Positions 18,620-27,428 of a stretch of 64,000 bases of DNA are shown here, one piece after another. The notes under the pieces were generated by a model that saw nothing but the letters and a program-made list of their open reading frames with translations, searched no databases and was not told the DNA's origin. A program made the translations under genes and the position numbers. This DNA comes from Bradyrhizobium barranii subsp. apii (GTDB taxonomy: Bacteria > Pseudomonadota > Alphaproteobacteria > Rhizobiales > Xanthobacteraceae), in the NCBI RefSeq assembly GCF_011516635.5, contig NZ_CP096255.1, forward strand, positions 2,354,501 to 2,418,500, written 5' to 3'. Each line of letters starts with the position of its first letter. The stretch's first letter is position 1.

Positions 18620-19648
18620 ATGATGTCCGCAGCCGTGCTGGAAATGACCGCAAGAACGTCTGCAGCCGAACGGCTTGCGGACTTCGCCCGCGTCACCACG
18701 GACGATGTCGACGAAGCGGCAGAGCAGATCGGACGCATGTTCTGCCCGCACAATCTCGAGCCGGTACGGCCGCGCGGACCCGGTTTCTCCGCCCGGCACA
18801 ATTGCGCGGCGTTCGACGGCTTCTCCATCAACTATGTCGCCTATGACGGGTCGGTGAGCATCGATCCCGGCTGCCTCGAGCGCTTCTTCCTGGTGCAGGT
18901 CCCGCTCACCGGCACCGCCCGCATTCGTGCCGGCGTCAGCGAAATCGATGCCGCGCCGGGCCGGACGGCGTCGCTGCTGTCGCCGACCATCCCGACCCGG
19001 ATGATGTGGAGCGACTGTGCGCAGGCGATCCTGCTGCTCGACCGTCGCATGGTCGAGCAACGCGCTGCGTCGCTGTCTGGCAGGGTGGCCGGCCCAGTCG
19101 AGTTTGATGCCGCGATCGACCTCGACGCACCGGCGGGGCTGGCCCTGCAGACCAGCCTTGCCGAGCTGATGCTGCTCGCCGAGCGTCTCGGGCCGTCCGG
19201 CAGGCTTTCGCCGGTCGCAATGGCCGATTGGCGCGAGGTGCTGCTCGATCATCTCCTCAATGGCCAGCGCCACGGCCTGTCGGATGCGATCAGGAGGTTC
19301 TCGGGGCAAGCCGAGCGTCTGCCGCGTGCACTGCGCGCCGCGCGGGACCATCTTGCGGAAAATGCCGGTGAGCCGCTCGACCTCGCGCAGCTCGCCTGCG
19401 CGTCCGGGATCGGCGTCCGCGCGCTCCAGCTCGGCTTCCGCCGCCACTTCGGCGTATCGATCTCGGAGATGCTGCTCGACATGCGCCTCGCTGCTCTGCA
19501 CGCCCGGCTCGCGCAGGCTTCGCCGGGTGTCTCCATCACCGAGATCGCCTTCGATCTCGGCTTCACTCATCTCGGCCGCATGGCGGGTGCCTACCGCGAA
19601 AAATTCGGCGAGACGCCGTCGGCAACGCTGCGGCGGAGGATGAGCTAG
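18620..19648 (+). CDS. AraC-family transcription regulator
   Basis: A 342-residue regulator. The N-terminal part (about 50-190) matches the AraC-binding-like sensing domain (SINYVAYDGSVSIDPG, FFLVQVPLTGTARI, LLSPTIPTRMMWS). The C-terminal part has the tandem helix-turn-helix: LDLAQLACASGIGVRALQLG and ITEIAFDLGFTHLGRMAGAY, ending FGETPSATLRRR. It is divergent from the cupin gene with 183 bp between starts, so it probably activates the cupin/monooxygenase genes. It ends 11 bp before the converging histidine kinase gene. An alternative start at the second Met (18623) is possible. Confidence 0.9.
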   Translation: MMSAAVLEMTARTSAAERLADFARVTTDDVDEAAEQIGRMFCPHNLEPVRPRGPGFSARHNCAAFDGFSINYVAYDGSVSIDPGCLERFFLVQVPLTGTARIRAGVSEIDAAPGRTASLLSPTIPTRMMWSDCAQAILLLDRRMVEQRAASLSGRVAGPVEFDAAIDLDAPAGLALQTSLAELMLLAERLGPSGRLSPVAMADWREVLLDHLLNGQRHGLSDAIRRFSGQAERLPRALRAARDHLAENAGEPLDLAQLACASGIGVRALQLGFRRHFGVSISEMLLDMRLAALHARLAQASPGVSITEIAFDLGFTHLGRMAGAYREKFGETPSATLRRRMS

Positions 19649-19659
19649 GCGGCAGGCAT

Positions 19660-21516
19660 CTATTTTCGCGATCGCGTCGTGCCGCTGTCTTCAGCCGCCT
19701 GCCTCCGCAAAAAGCCCTCGACATCCGCCTGCACCGAGTACGGCGTCGGGATCGGATCGCCCGCTGCGTCGACGGCGGTGTCGAGGGAGCGGCGCAGCAT
19801 GCGCGCGAGCTCGGCTTTTCGGTACGGCTTTGCCAGCAGCGGCGCGCCCATGGTGGCGCGCCCCTGCGCGTGCAGCGAATCGTAGGCATAACCCGACGTG
19901 AACAGCACCCGCAGCGAGGGCCGCGCAGCCACCATCTGTTCGGCGAGCTCGCGTCCGTTGACGCCGCCGGTCATCACGATGTCGGTGAAGAGCAGATCAA
20001 ACGGCGTGCCTTCGGCCACGATGGCGAGCGCTTCGGTCGCGTTGGCGGCGGAGATGACCTTGTAGCCGAGGCTTTCGAGCTGGACGGTGACATATTGGCG
20101 GACGTCGCGATCATCCTCGACGCAAAGGATGGTCTCCGTGCCGCCCACCACCTTGCGCTCGTCGTAGCCGGTCGGACGGAGCGTGCTGGTCTCGGCCTTC
20201 GGCAGGTAGATCGTGAAAATCGTGCCGCGGCCTTCTTCGGACGTGACCTTGATGCCGCCGCCGGACTGCTTGACGAAACCGAACACCATGCTGAGACCGA
20301 GCCCGGTGCCCTTGCCAACATCCTTGGTCGAGAAGAACGGATCGAAGATGCGTTCGAGGATGGCTTGCGGAATACCCGTGCCGGTATCGGCGATCTCGAT
20401 CTCGACATAGTCGCCGGCATAGCCGGCGCCCACCGCCACGGCCTCGCGCACGCCGAACACCACGTTGCGCGTCGTCAGCGTGAGCTTGCCGCCATCCAGC
20501 ATCGCGTCGCGGGCGTTGATCGCGAGGTTGAGCAGCGCCGCGCTCAGTTGGCCGCGGTCGGCGAAAGCCAGCCAGACGTTGCGGTCAAGCCTGGACACGA
20601 TCTCGATCTTCCTGTCGAAGGTCGCCAGCAGCAGCTTTGCCACCTCTTCGAGCAGCTCGTTGACGTCGATCTCGGCCGGCTGGAGCGCCTGCTTGCGGGC
20701 AAACGACAACAGGCTCGACGTCAGCGCGGCGCCGCGATCGGCCGCTTCGCTGATCAGCTTGGTGATGGTCGCAAGCGGCGGATCGTCCTTCACGGCGTCG
20801 GCGAGGATCTCGATCGTGCCCGTGATCACGGTGAGCATATTGTTGAATTCGTGCGCGATGCCGCCGGTGAGCTGGCCGACCGCCTCCATCTTCTGGGCCT
20901 GGATCAGTTGCTCCTCGGCAGCGCGCTTCCGGGTGACGTCCTTGACGAAATTGTTGATGATGGTGCGCCCGCCGAGCTGGAGCGCCGTGCTCGACGCCTC
21001 GATCAGGATCCGGTCGCCGTTCCGGTGCAGCAGCGTCGCTTCGAACCGGATGCCGATCGGCGTATCCGACAGCTCCGGCAAAAGCCGCATCATGCGTTGC
21101 CTGAAGCCGTCGCGGAGCGGCTCGGCGATGAGGAGGTTGACGACGTCGGCGCCGAGCGCCTCCTTGCGGGTCCATCCGGTCAGGGCCTCGGCCTGGACAC
21201 TCCACTCCAGGACGATGCCGTTCGCATCGGTCTGAACGAAGGCGTCGAGCGCGGTCTTGATGACGGCCTGGGTCATCTGTGCGCTGGCCTGGGCCTGCTC
21301 GGCCAGTTGCGCGGCGGCGCGTTTGTCCTGCGCCGTTTCGATCGCGCGCGTGCACAGCCGTGCGAGCAGCACCGCAACGGCGCCGCTTGCCAGCAAAGCG
21401 ACGACCTGGGCAAAGCCGAACCCGGTCCCGGTCGCGGCATAGGAGGCGAGGAGGGCCACGGCGGTCACGGCGACCTGCGCGGCCAGCGCGAGTGTCAGAA
21501 GCGGTCTGAGTTTCAT
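19660..21516 (-). CDS. Membrane hybrid histidine kinase with PAS and receiver domains
   Basis: A 618-residue two-component sensor. It has two hydrophobic segments at the N-terminus (about residues 1-60), a PAS domain (FVQTDANGIVLEWSVQAEAL, about 115-225), a HisKA domain with the phospho-acceptor in AHEFNNML, an HATPase domain (N box LNLAINARDAM, G box ADTGTGIPQAIL and GKGTGLGLSMV) and a C-terminal receiver (ILCVEDDRDV with acceptor Asp in LFTDIVM). PAS plus receiver without an output domain suggests phosphorelay to a partner coded elsewhere. Neighbours do not reveal the signal. Ribosome site is weak. Confidence 0.93.
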   Translation of the reverse strand: MKLRPLLTLALAAQVAVTAVALLASYAATGTGFGFAQVVALLASGAVAVLLARLCTRAIETAQDKRAAAQLAEQAQASAQMTQAVIKTALDAFVQTDANGIVLEWSVQAEALTGWTRKEALGADVVNLLIAEPLRDGFRQRMMRLLPELSDTPIGIRFEATLLHRNGDRILIEASSTALQLGGRTIINNFVKDVTRKRAAEEQLIQAQKMEAVGQLTGGIAHEFNNMLTVITGTIEILADAVKDDPPLATITKLISEAADRGAALTSSLLSFARKQALQPAEIDVNELLEEVAKLLLATFDRKIEIVSRLDRNVWLAFADRGQLSAALLNLAINARDAMLDGGKLTLTTRNVVFGVREAVAVGAGYAGDYVEIEIADTGTGIPQAILERIFDPFFSTKDVGKGTGLGLSMVFGFVKQSGGGIKVTSEEGRGTIFTIYLPKAETSTLRPTGYDERKVVGGTETILCVEDDRDVRQYVTVQLESLGYKVISAANATEALAIVAEGTPFDLLFTDIVMTGGVNGRELAEQMVAARPSLRVLFTSGYAYDSLHAQGRATMGAPLLAKPYRKAELARMLRRSLDTAVDAAGDPIPTPYSVQADVEGFLRRQAAEDSGTTRSRK

Positions 21517-21650
21517 GGTCTCACACCAGCGACGTCAATCGCGGGACCCTCGCGTTCGCGCTGTAGATTGCTCCAGCTTCACGTCAGCTACAGGCTCCGC
21601 GGGCCTGCGTCGAGGGGCAATTTCCGGTGGGGCGCCGGCGTTCCTCGCGC

Positions 21651-22283
21651 TCAACCTGCCGGCGAATCGGTCTGGCGCAGCGTCGTGACCCAGATCACAC
21701 GTGCGGCCTGCTGGGTCGGGTTGTCGAACATGTGCGGCACGATGCTCGGAAAGCGGAAACTGTCGCCGGCCTCGAGCAGATGAGCCTGGTTGTCGAGCCA
21801 CAGCCGCAGGCTGCCGGACAGGATGTACCCGGCCTTCTCGCCGGTGTGCTGCAAGAAGTCGGTGCCGGACGAGGCGCCGGGGTTGAGCGTCAGCTCGTAG
21901 AGTTCGAGCTGGCCCTCGTCTGCCGGCGTCAGCGCTTCCTTGACGACGCCGCTGGCGGTGAGCCGCAGCAGGCGCCGGCTGTTCTTGCGCACGATGTAGC
22001 GCTGCACGTCGGCGGGATCGGTGGTCTCGAAGAAATAGGAGATGGGCACGTCGAGCGCGATGCTGAGCAGGCGCAGCGTCCGTATCGACGGCATGGCACG
22101 CGCGCGTTCGAGCTGGCTGATCATGCCGTTGGAGAGCCCGGTCTTGGTGGCGACGTCCTGGATCGAGAGGCCGGCGCGCTGCCGCAGCAGCCGCACGGTC
22201 TCGCCGAGCCTCTGGTCGACCGCATCGTCGGCCTCGATCGCCGGGGCGTCCTTCGGGCCGTTGGTATCGCCGCGACCATCCAT
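21651..22283 (-). CDS. XRE-family regulator with cupin domain
   Basis: A 210-residue regulator starting at ATG 22283, which has GGGAGAG upstream. Residues about 27-80 are a Cro/CI-type helix-turn-helix (LRQRAGLSIQDVATKTGLSN, then GMISQLERARAMPSIRTLRL), and residues about 135-200 are a cupin (GYILSGSLRLWLDNQAHLLE, GDSFRFPSIVPHMFDN). This domain pair is typical of PuuR-like regulators of amine and amino-acid catabolism. It is divergent from the ABC importer operon at 22487, so it most likely controls it. The shared region holds inverted repeats that could be its operator. Confidence 0.9.
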   Translation of the reverse strand: MDGRGDTNGPKDAPAIEADDAVDQRLGETVRLLRQRAGLSIQDVATKTGLSNGMISQLERARAMPSIRTLRLLSIALDVPISYFFETTDPADVQRYIVRKNSRRLLRLTASGVVKEALTPADEGQLELYELTLNPGASSGTDFLQHTGEKAGYILSGSLRLWLDNQAHLLEAGDSFRFPSIVPHMFDNPTQQAARVIWVTTLRQTDSPAG

Positions 22284-22369
22284 GTCGCTCTCCCATGCAT
22301 TGCCTCGCCGCCGGAATGGCCGGCGGCGTGAAAAGGTCGCGCATCCTAGCAATGTGATTGACAGCTGTA

Positions 22370-22414
22370 TTTAGTCATGATGAACTTTTGACTGAAAAAT
22401 TTAGAAGCACTAAA
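22370..22414. promoter_or_regulatory. Candidate operator: two adjacent inverted repeats
   Basis: Within the AT-rich gap between the XRE-cupin gene and the importer operon, TTTAGTCA (22370-22377) and TGACTGAA (22389-22396) form an inverted repeat with one mismatch and an 11-bp spacer. A second one, TTTAG-AAGCA-CTAAA, lies at 22400-22414. A TTGACA hexamer at 22358-22363 is just upstream for the plus strand. Position suits a site for the XRE-cupin regulator; that is inference. Confidence 0.4.
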
Positions 22415-22486
22415 GCCCACTCCTGTCCCTTTGCCGGGTCTCGGGGGCGCGGGAGACGGTGCCGTGTGCGGGAACGGAGACTGGTC

Positions 22487-24178
22487 ATGGCAGACAGCAC
22501 CGGCAAGTTCGGCGTTGGCGGACTGCGTCATCTCGGCATTCCGAATCGCCGACAATTCTTCCAGCTCGGCGCGGGCGCCGCGGCGGGATGGACCCTCGCA
22601 GGCGACGCCTTTGCGCAGAGCGAACGCCCGACCAATCCGCCGGACAAGCCGCGCGGGCAGGTGATTGCGGCGCTGTCGCAGGAGCCGACCGTCTTCCATC
22701 CGCTGATGCCGGGCATCGAGGTCGATCAGGGCATCTGGTGGCAGGTGTTCTCGCCGCTCTGGTTCATCGAACCCGACGGCAAGTTCGTCCCTGATCTCGC
22801 GCGCGAAGTCCCGACCGTCGAGAATGGCGGCCTGTCGGCCGACGGCCTGACCTGGAAGATCAAGTTGCGCAGCGACGTGAAATGGCACGACGGCACGCCG
22901 TTCACGGCCGAGGACGTGAAGTTCTCGCTGGACCTGATCAACAATCCCGACTTCCGTGTCCGCAACCGCGTCGGCCACAACCTCGTCAAGGACATCAAGG
23001 TCGTCGCGCCCGACGAGATCCACTGGCGGATGGAGGCTCCCTATTCGCCCTACATGTCGATCCTGTCGCTCACCTTCATCGTGCCGAAGCACATCCTGGA
23101 GAAGCTGTCGGATCCGAACGCCTCGCCGTTCCACAATGCGCCTGTCGGCACCGGGCCGTTCCGCTGGGGCGAGCGCGTGCCCGGCGACCACATTCAATTG
23201 AATGCCCACGCCGGTTACCACGGCAAGGGACCCTACGTCGAACGCGTGGTCTTCAAATACATTCCCGACCTCACCGTCCTCTACACCCAGTTCCGCACGG
23301 GGCAGGTCGACTACACCGGCCTGCAAGGCATTTTGCCGAACTTCGTGCAGGAGGCGAAGACGCTGAAGGGCCGCAAGATCTTCGTCTCCGCGACCTCGTC
23401 GGTGGAGCACGTCGCGCCCAACCTCGAATTCGGCCCCTTCGCCGATCGCGCGGTGCGCGAGGCGCTTTACCTTGCCATCAACAAGCAGGCGATCATCGAT
23501 GCGCTGAACTACGGCCTGCCGACCCAGACCGAGAGCTTCGTGCCGCAACAGGCCTGGTCGTTCCAGCAGGGCCTGCCGCAGCACAAATACGATCCGGCCA
23601 AGGCCAACGCGTTGCTCGACGCAGCCGGATGGACCCGGGGCTCCGGCGGCATCCGCGAGAAGGGTGGGGTCAAGCTCGAATTCACCAATTCGACGACGTC
23701 GGGAAATGCGGTGCGCGAGCAGACCCAGCAGCTCCTGATCCAGGACTGGCGCGCGATCGGCGCGGCGATGCGGGTCAACAACATGCCCGCCGCCGTGATC
23801 TGGGGCGATTTCTGGCAGCAGTCGAAGTTCAATTCGGTGCTGGTGTCCGTGAACTTCATGCTCGGCAGCGACCCCGACGTGACGCCGCGCTTCGGCTCCG
23901 GCGCTATCCCTGCCAAGGGCGGCCGTGGCTTCAACACCTATCAGTACAACAGCGCCGAGGCCGATCGTCTGCTCGCCGAGGGCGCCAAGCAGTTCGATCT
24001 CGCCCAGCGCAAGACGACCTACGGCGATCTGCAGAAGCTGATCCGCAACGACCTCGCCATCCTGCCGCTGTTCCAGGGTTTTATCGCCGAGGGCGTGAAG
24101 GAGGGGCTGCAAGGCTTCCGTCCCAACATCAACACCTCGATCAATTGCTGGAACATCCGCGAATGGTATTGGGCCTGA
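22487..24178 (+). CDS. ABC transporter substrate-binding protein, peptide/opine type (Tat-exported)
   Basis: A 563-residue periplasmic binding protein of family 5 (DppA/OppA group). ATG 22487 is chosen over an upstream frame start because GGAG precedes it and a Tat signal follows (NRRQFFQLGAGAAAGW, cleavage near AFAQS). The core shows LTWKIKLRSDVKWHDGTPFT and AEDVKFSLDLI, a hallmark of the family, and APVGTGPFRWGERVPGD. It is first in an operon with two permeases, two redox enzymes and a double ATPase. With such enzymes beside it, the ligand may be an opine or other N-substituted amino acid rather than a peptide; this is inference. Confidence 0.93.
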   Translation: MADSTGKFGVGGLRHLGIPNRRQFFQLGAGAAAGWTLAGDAFAQSERPTNPPDKPRGQVIAALSQEPTVFHPLMPGIEVDQGIWWQVFSPLWFIEPDGKFVPDLAREVPTVENGGLSADGLTWKIKLRSDVKWHDGTPFTAEDVKFSLDLINNPDFRVRNRVGHNLVKDIKVVAPDEIHWRMEAPYSPYMSILSLTFIVPKHILEKLSDPNASPFHNAPVGTGPFRWGERVPGDHIQLNAHAGYHGKGPYVERVVFKYIPDLTVLYTQFRTGQVDYTGLQGILPNFVQEAKTLKGRKIFVSATSSVEHVAPNLEFGPFADRAVREALYLAINKQAIIDALNYGLPTQTESFVPQQAWSFQQGLPQHKYDPAKANALLDAAGWTRGSGGIREKGGVKLEFTNSTTSGNAVREQTQQLLIQDWRAIGAAMRVNNMPAAVIWGDFWQQSKFNSVLVSVNFMLGSDPDVTPRFGSGAIPAKGGRGFNTYQYNSAEADRLLAEGAKQFDLAQRKTTYGDLQKLIRNDLAILPLFQGFIAEGVKEGLQGFRPNINTSINCWNIREWYWA

Positions 24179-24205
24179 TGCGCTTGGCGCACTGGATCGC
24201 CTGAG

Positions 24206-25156
24206 ATGGCCCGTTACGTCGTCAACCGCCTGGCGCAAGCGATCATGCTGCTGGTGATCGTCTCCGCGATCGGGTTTGCCATCCTGCATCTGGCCCCCGG
24301 CGGTCCGCTGTCGCAATACGCGGCGTCCGCGCAGATGACGCAGGAGGACCTCGACCGCGTCACGAGGCAGCTCGGCCTCGATCGCCCGTTGCCGATCCAG
24401 TATCTCGACTGGTTCGGCCGCATGCTGAAAGGCGATTGGGGCAAGTCCTATCGCGACGGCGAGGCGGTGCTGTCGGTGATCTCCTCCCATCTCGGCGCCA
24501 CGCTGGAGCTGATGGCGACGGCGACCATCATCGCGGTTTTGCTCGGCTGCTGGATCGGCGTGCTGGGCGCGCTGCGCCGCTATTCGCTGTTCGATACACT
24601 GGCGACCGTCGGCGCCATGATCGCGCTGTCGATCCCGACCTTCTGGTTCGGCCTCGTCACCATCTACGTGTTCTCGGTGAAGCTCGGCTGGCTGCCGGCC
24701 GGCAATCGCCAAACCGTCGGCGATGGCTCCTTCCTCGACCTGCTGCATCATCTGATTGCGCCGGCGCTGGTGCTGGCGCTGGTCGAGACCGCGATGTGGG
24801 GCCGCTTCATGCGCTCCTCCATGCTCGAGGTGATCAACCAGGACTACATCCGCACCGCGCGCGCCAAGGGCATGCCGGAATGGCGCATCCTCACCGTACA
24901 CGCGCTGCGCAACGCCCTGCTGCCGATGATCACGGTGGCCGGCCTCCAGTTTCCGACGCTGCTCGGCGGTGCGCTCGTCGCCGAAACCGTGTTCACCTGG
25001 CCCGGCATGGGCCGGCTGTTCCTGGATTCCATCGGCTACCGCGACTATCCCGTGGTGATGGGCATCCTGATGTTCTCGGCGACGATGGTGCTGATCGGCT
25101 CGCTGCTTGCCGACATCCTCTATGCCGTCGTCGATCCGCGCATCCGGGTGGGCTAA
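24206..25156 (+). CDS. ABC transporter permease, DppB type
   Basis: A 316-residue inner-membrane permease with about six hydrophobic segments. It opens with MARYVVNRLAQAIMLLVIVS and an LAPGG segment as in DppB/OppB. The EAA loop that docks to the ATPase is visible as DYIRTARAKGMPEWRILTVH, and the C-terminus has VAETVFTWPGMGRLFLDSI. Its TAA stop overlaps the ATG of the next permease by one base, showing translational coupling. It forms the membrane channel with the next gene product. Confidence 0.95.
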   Translation: MARYVVNRLAQAIMLLVIVSAIGFAILHLAPGGPLSQYAASAQMTQEDLDRVTRQLGLDRPLPIQYLDWFGRMLKGDWGKSYRDGEAVLSVISSHLGATLELMATATIIAVLLGCWIGVLGALRRYSLFDTLATVGAMIALSIPTFWFGLVTIYVFSVKLGWLPAGNRQTVGDGSFLDLLHHLIAPALVLALVETAMWGRFMRSSMLEVINQDYIRTARAKGMPEWRILTVHALRNALLPMITVAGLQFPTLLGGALVAETVFTWPGMGRLFLDSIGYRDYPVVMGILMFSATMVLIGSLLADILYAVVDPRIRVG

Positions 25157-26031
25157 TGACGGCTGCGACCCTCTCGACCGTTCAGCTCGCGCCCGGCCAG
25201 GCCGCATGGCGGCGCTTTCGCCGGCACCGGCTTGCGCTCGCCGGTGCTGTAATCATTCTGGTTCTCGTCCTCGGCTCGGCGTTCGGTCCTTATCTCCTGC
25301 CGTTCGACGACACCTATATCGACATCATGAAGCGGTTCGCGCCGCCCTTGTCGGGTGCACATATCCTCGGCACCGACGAACTTGGCCGCGACGTGCTGGC
25401 GCGACTGATGATGGGCGGACGCGTCTCGCTCACGATCGGCATCGTCGCGATGGTGATCGCGATGGCGGTGGGAATCGCCGTTGGCGCCTTCGCCGGCTTC
25501 TATGGCGGCGTGGTCGGCGCGGTCCTGATGCGGCTCGTCGACGCCGTGCTCTGTTTCCCGACGATCTTCCTGCTGCTTGCGCTCGCGGCGCTCACCGAGC
25601 CCGGTCTCGCCACCACGACCGTGCTGATCGCTGCCACAGCGTGGATGGCCGTGGCGCGCGTCGTCGAAGCGCAAGTGCGTTCGCTGCGCGAGCGCGAATT
25701 CGCGGTTGCCGCGCTCGCCTTCGGCTCGTCGAATCTGCGGATCATGTTTCGCGAGCTCGTGCCCAACGCGATTGCGCCGATCGTGGTGGCGGCGACGCTG
25801 AACGTCGCCAAGGCGATTCTACTCGAATCCTATGTCAGCTATCTCGGCTACGGCATCCAGCCGCCGGCCGCGAGCTGGGGCAACATGCTCAACAATGCGC
25901 AGATCTACCTCACCAGCGCGCCGTGGCTTGCGATCGCGCCGGGCGTCGCCATCACGCTCGCGGTGACGAGCTTCAATTTCCTCGGCGACGGCTTGCGCGA
26001 CGCGCTCGACCCGCGAATGAACATCCCATGA
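25156..26031 (+). CDS. ABC transporter permease, DppC type
   Basis: A 291-residue permease starting at ATG 25156 (TAATG overlap with the gene before). The family's N-terminal pattern is present: a basic cytoplasmic leader WRRFRRHRLALAGAVIILVL, then HILGTDELGRDVLARLMMGG after the first helix, and GFYGG. The EAA loop is REFAVAALAFGSSNLRIMFR, and the last third has SYLGYGIQPPAASWGNML. Together with the DppB-type partner it makes the channel of the importer. Confidence 0.95.
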   Translation: MTAATLSTVQLAPGQAAWRRFRRHRLALAGAVIILVLVLGSAFGPYLLPFDDTYIDIMKRFAPPLSGAHILGTDELGRDVLARLMMGGRVSLTIGIVAMVIAMAVGIAVGAFAGFYGGVVGAVLMRLVDAVLCFPTIFLLLALAALTEPGLATTTVLIAATAWMAVARVVEAQVRSLREREFAVAALAFGSSNLRIMFRELVPNAIAPIVVAATLNVAKAILLESYVSYLGYGIQPPAASWGNMLNNAQIYLTSAPWLAIAPGVAITLAVTSFNFLGDGLRDALDPRMNIP

Positions 26032-26086
26032 CGAGCCTGACCCCGAGCCGACTTGCTTCGATCGAACTGAATAGCTGGAGTGTCCC

Positions 26087-27415
26087 ATGTCCCCGCCGCT
26101 CACCCGTATAAACAGCGACGAACGCCTGCCGGCGCAGGTGGACGTCGTCGTCATCGGCGGCGGCGTCATCGGCGTTTCCGCGGCCTATCATCTGGCGAAG
26201 AAGGGTCTCTCCGTTGCACTGGTCGAGAAAGGCCATGTCGGCGGCGAGCAGTCGAGCCGCAATTGGGGCTGGTGCCGCCAGCAGGGCCGCGCTCGTGAGG
26301 AGATCCCGCTGGCCCGCGAGGCGCTCCGGCTGTGGGAGGACATGCAGAACGACGCCGGTGTCGATGCCGGCTTCCGCCGCACCGGCGTGCTGTTCCTGAC
26401 CAAAAGCAAGGACGAGCTGGCCAGTTGGGAGCGATGGGCCGCAACGGCGCGCGAGATGCAGGTCCACTCGACCGTCCTGACGCCGGCGGAAGTCGCCGAG
26501 CGCCTGCCGGGCAATTCCGAGAAATGGATCGGCGGCCTGCACACGCCGAGCGATGGGCGCGCCGAGCCGTCGATGGCCGTGCCGGCGCTCGCCACCGCCG
26601 CACGCAAGCACGGCGTGACCATCCACCAGGGCTGCGCTGCGCGCGGGCTGGAAACGCAGGGCGGACGGATCAGCGCCGTCGTCACCGAGAAGGGCACCAT
26701 TCGCACCCAGTCCGTGCTGCTGTCGGGCGGCGCGTGGTCGTCGCTGTTCTGCCGCCGTCATGGCATCGAGCTGCCGATCGGTCTCGTCAACGCCACCGCA
26801 TGCCGGACCACGCCGGGACCGGAGATCACGTCCGGCGCGCTCGGCACCGACTTCTACTGCATCCGCCGCCGCCTCGACGGCGGCTTTACACTGGCGCTGC
26901 GCGGCCGCGGTACTGTCGAACTGTCGCCAGACCTGTTCCGCTACGCGCGCACCTTCTGGCCGACCTACCTGCATCGCAAGAACGGGCTGAAACTGTCGTT
27001 CGGCAAGTCGTTCTTCGACCAGATCGTGCGCGGCACGAGCTGGAGCTTCGACAAGCCGTCGCCGTTCGAGACCGAGCGTGTGCGCGATCCGGCACCTGAC
27101 ATGTCGCTGGTCAACGCGGCGCTGGCTTCGCTGATCAAGTCGAATCCCGAATTGAAGGACATCGAGATCGCGGAAGCCTGGGGCGGCACGATCGACTGCA
27201 CGCCGGACACCATTCCTGTGATCTCGCCGGTCGATGCCTTGCCCGGCTTCTTCCTCGCGACGGGCTTCTCCGGCCATGGCTTTGGCATCGGTCCTGCGGC
27301 CGGCAAGCTCGCCGCCGACATCGTGACCGGCGCGACGCCGCTGGTCGATCCCGCGGCCTACAGCCACAAGCGCATGATCGACGGCCGGCGTCTCGCGCCG
27401 GTCAGCCCGTTCTGA
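26087..27415 (+). CDS. FAD-dependent oxidoreductase (DadA/opine-oxidase-like)
   Basis: A 442-residue flavoprotein of the D-amino-acid oxidase fold. The FAD motif is at residues 19-47 (VVVIGGGVIGVSAAYHLAKK), and the C-terminal FAD segment is TGFSGHGFGIGPAAGKLAAD. The stretch EQSSRNWGWCRQQGRAREEI is characteristic of amine/opine-type members. A GGAG site precedes the start. It lies 55 bp after the permease and 13 bp before a 2-hydroxyacid dehydrogenase in one operon with the importer, so it probably oxidises the C-N bond of the imported compound. The exact substrate (an opine, N-methyl or D-amino acid) cannot be read from sequence. Confidence 0.88.
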   Translation: MSPPLTRINSDERLPAQVDVVVIGGGVIGVSAAYHLAKKGLSVALVEKGHVGGEQSSRNWGWCRQQGRAREEIPLAREALRLWEDMQNDAGVDAGFRRTGVLFLTKSKDELASWERWAATAREMQVHSTVLTPAEVAERLPGNSEKWIGGLHTPSDGRAEPSMAVPALATAARKHGVTIHQGCAARGLETQGGRISAVVTEKGTIRTQSVLLSGGAWSSLFCRRHGIELPIGLVNATACRTTPGPEITSGALGTDFYCIRRRLDGGFTLALRGRGTVELSPDLFRYARTFWPTYLHRKNGLKLSFGKSFFDQIVRGTSWSFDKPSPFETERVRDPAPDMSLVNAALASLIKSNPELKDIEIAEAWGGTIDCTPDTIPVISPVDALPGFFLATGFSGHGFGIGPAAGKLAADIVTGATPLVDPAAYSHKRMIDGRRLAPVSPF

Positions 27416-27428
27416 GAGTGCTGGTGGC

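Noticed and set aside
22400..22414. TTTAGAAGCACTAAA as a possible Irr iron element
   Set aside because: Arms are shorter and spacing differs from the 17-bp element before bfr, and the adjacent operon is not iron-related; treated as a generic inverted repeat.
22346..25207. A 953-codon minus-strand frame over the importer genes
   Set aside because: It covers three recognisable plus-strand genes and their gaps; its product is His/Arg/Asp-rich as expected for an antisense shadow.
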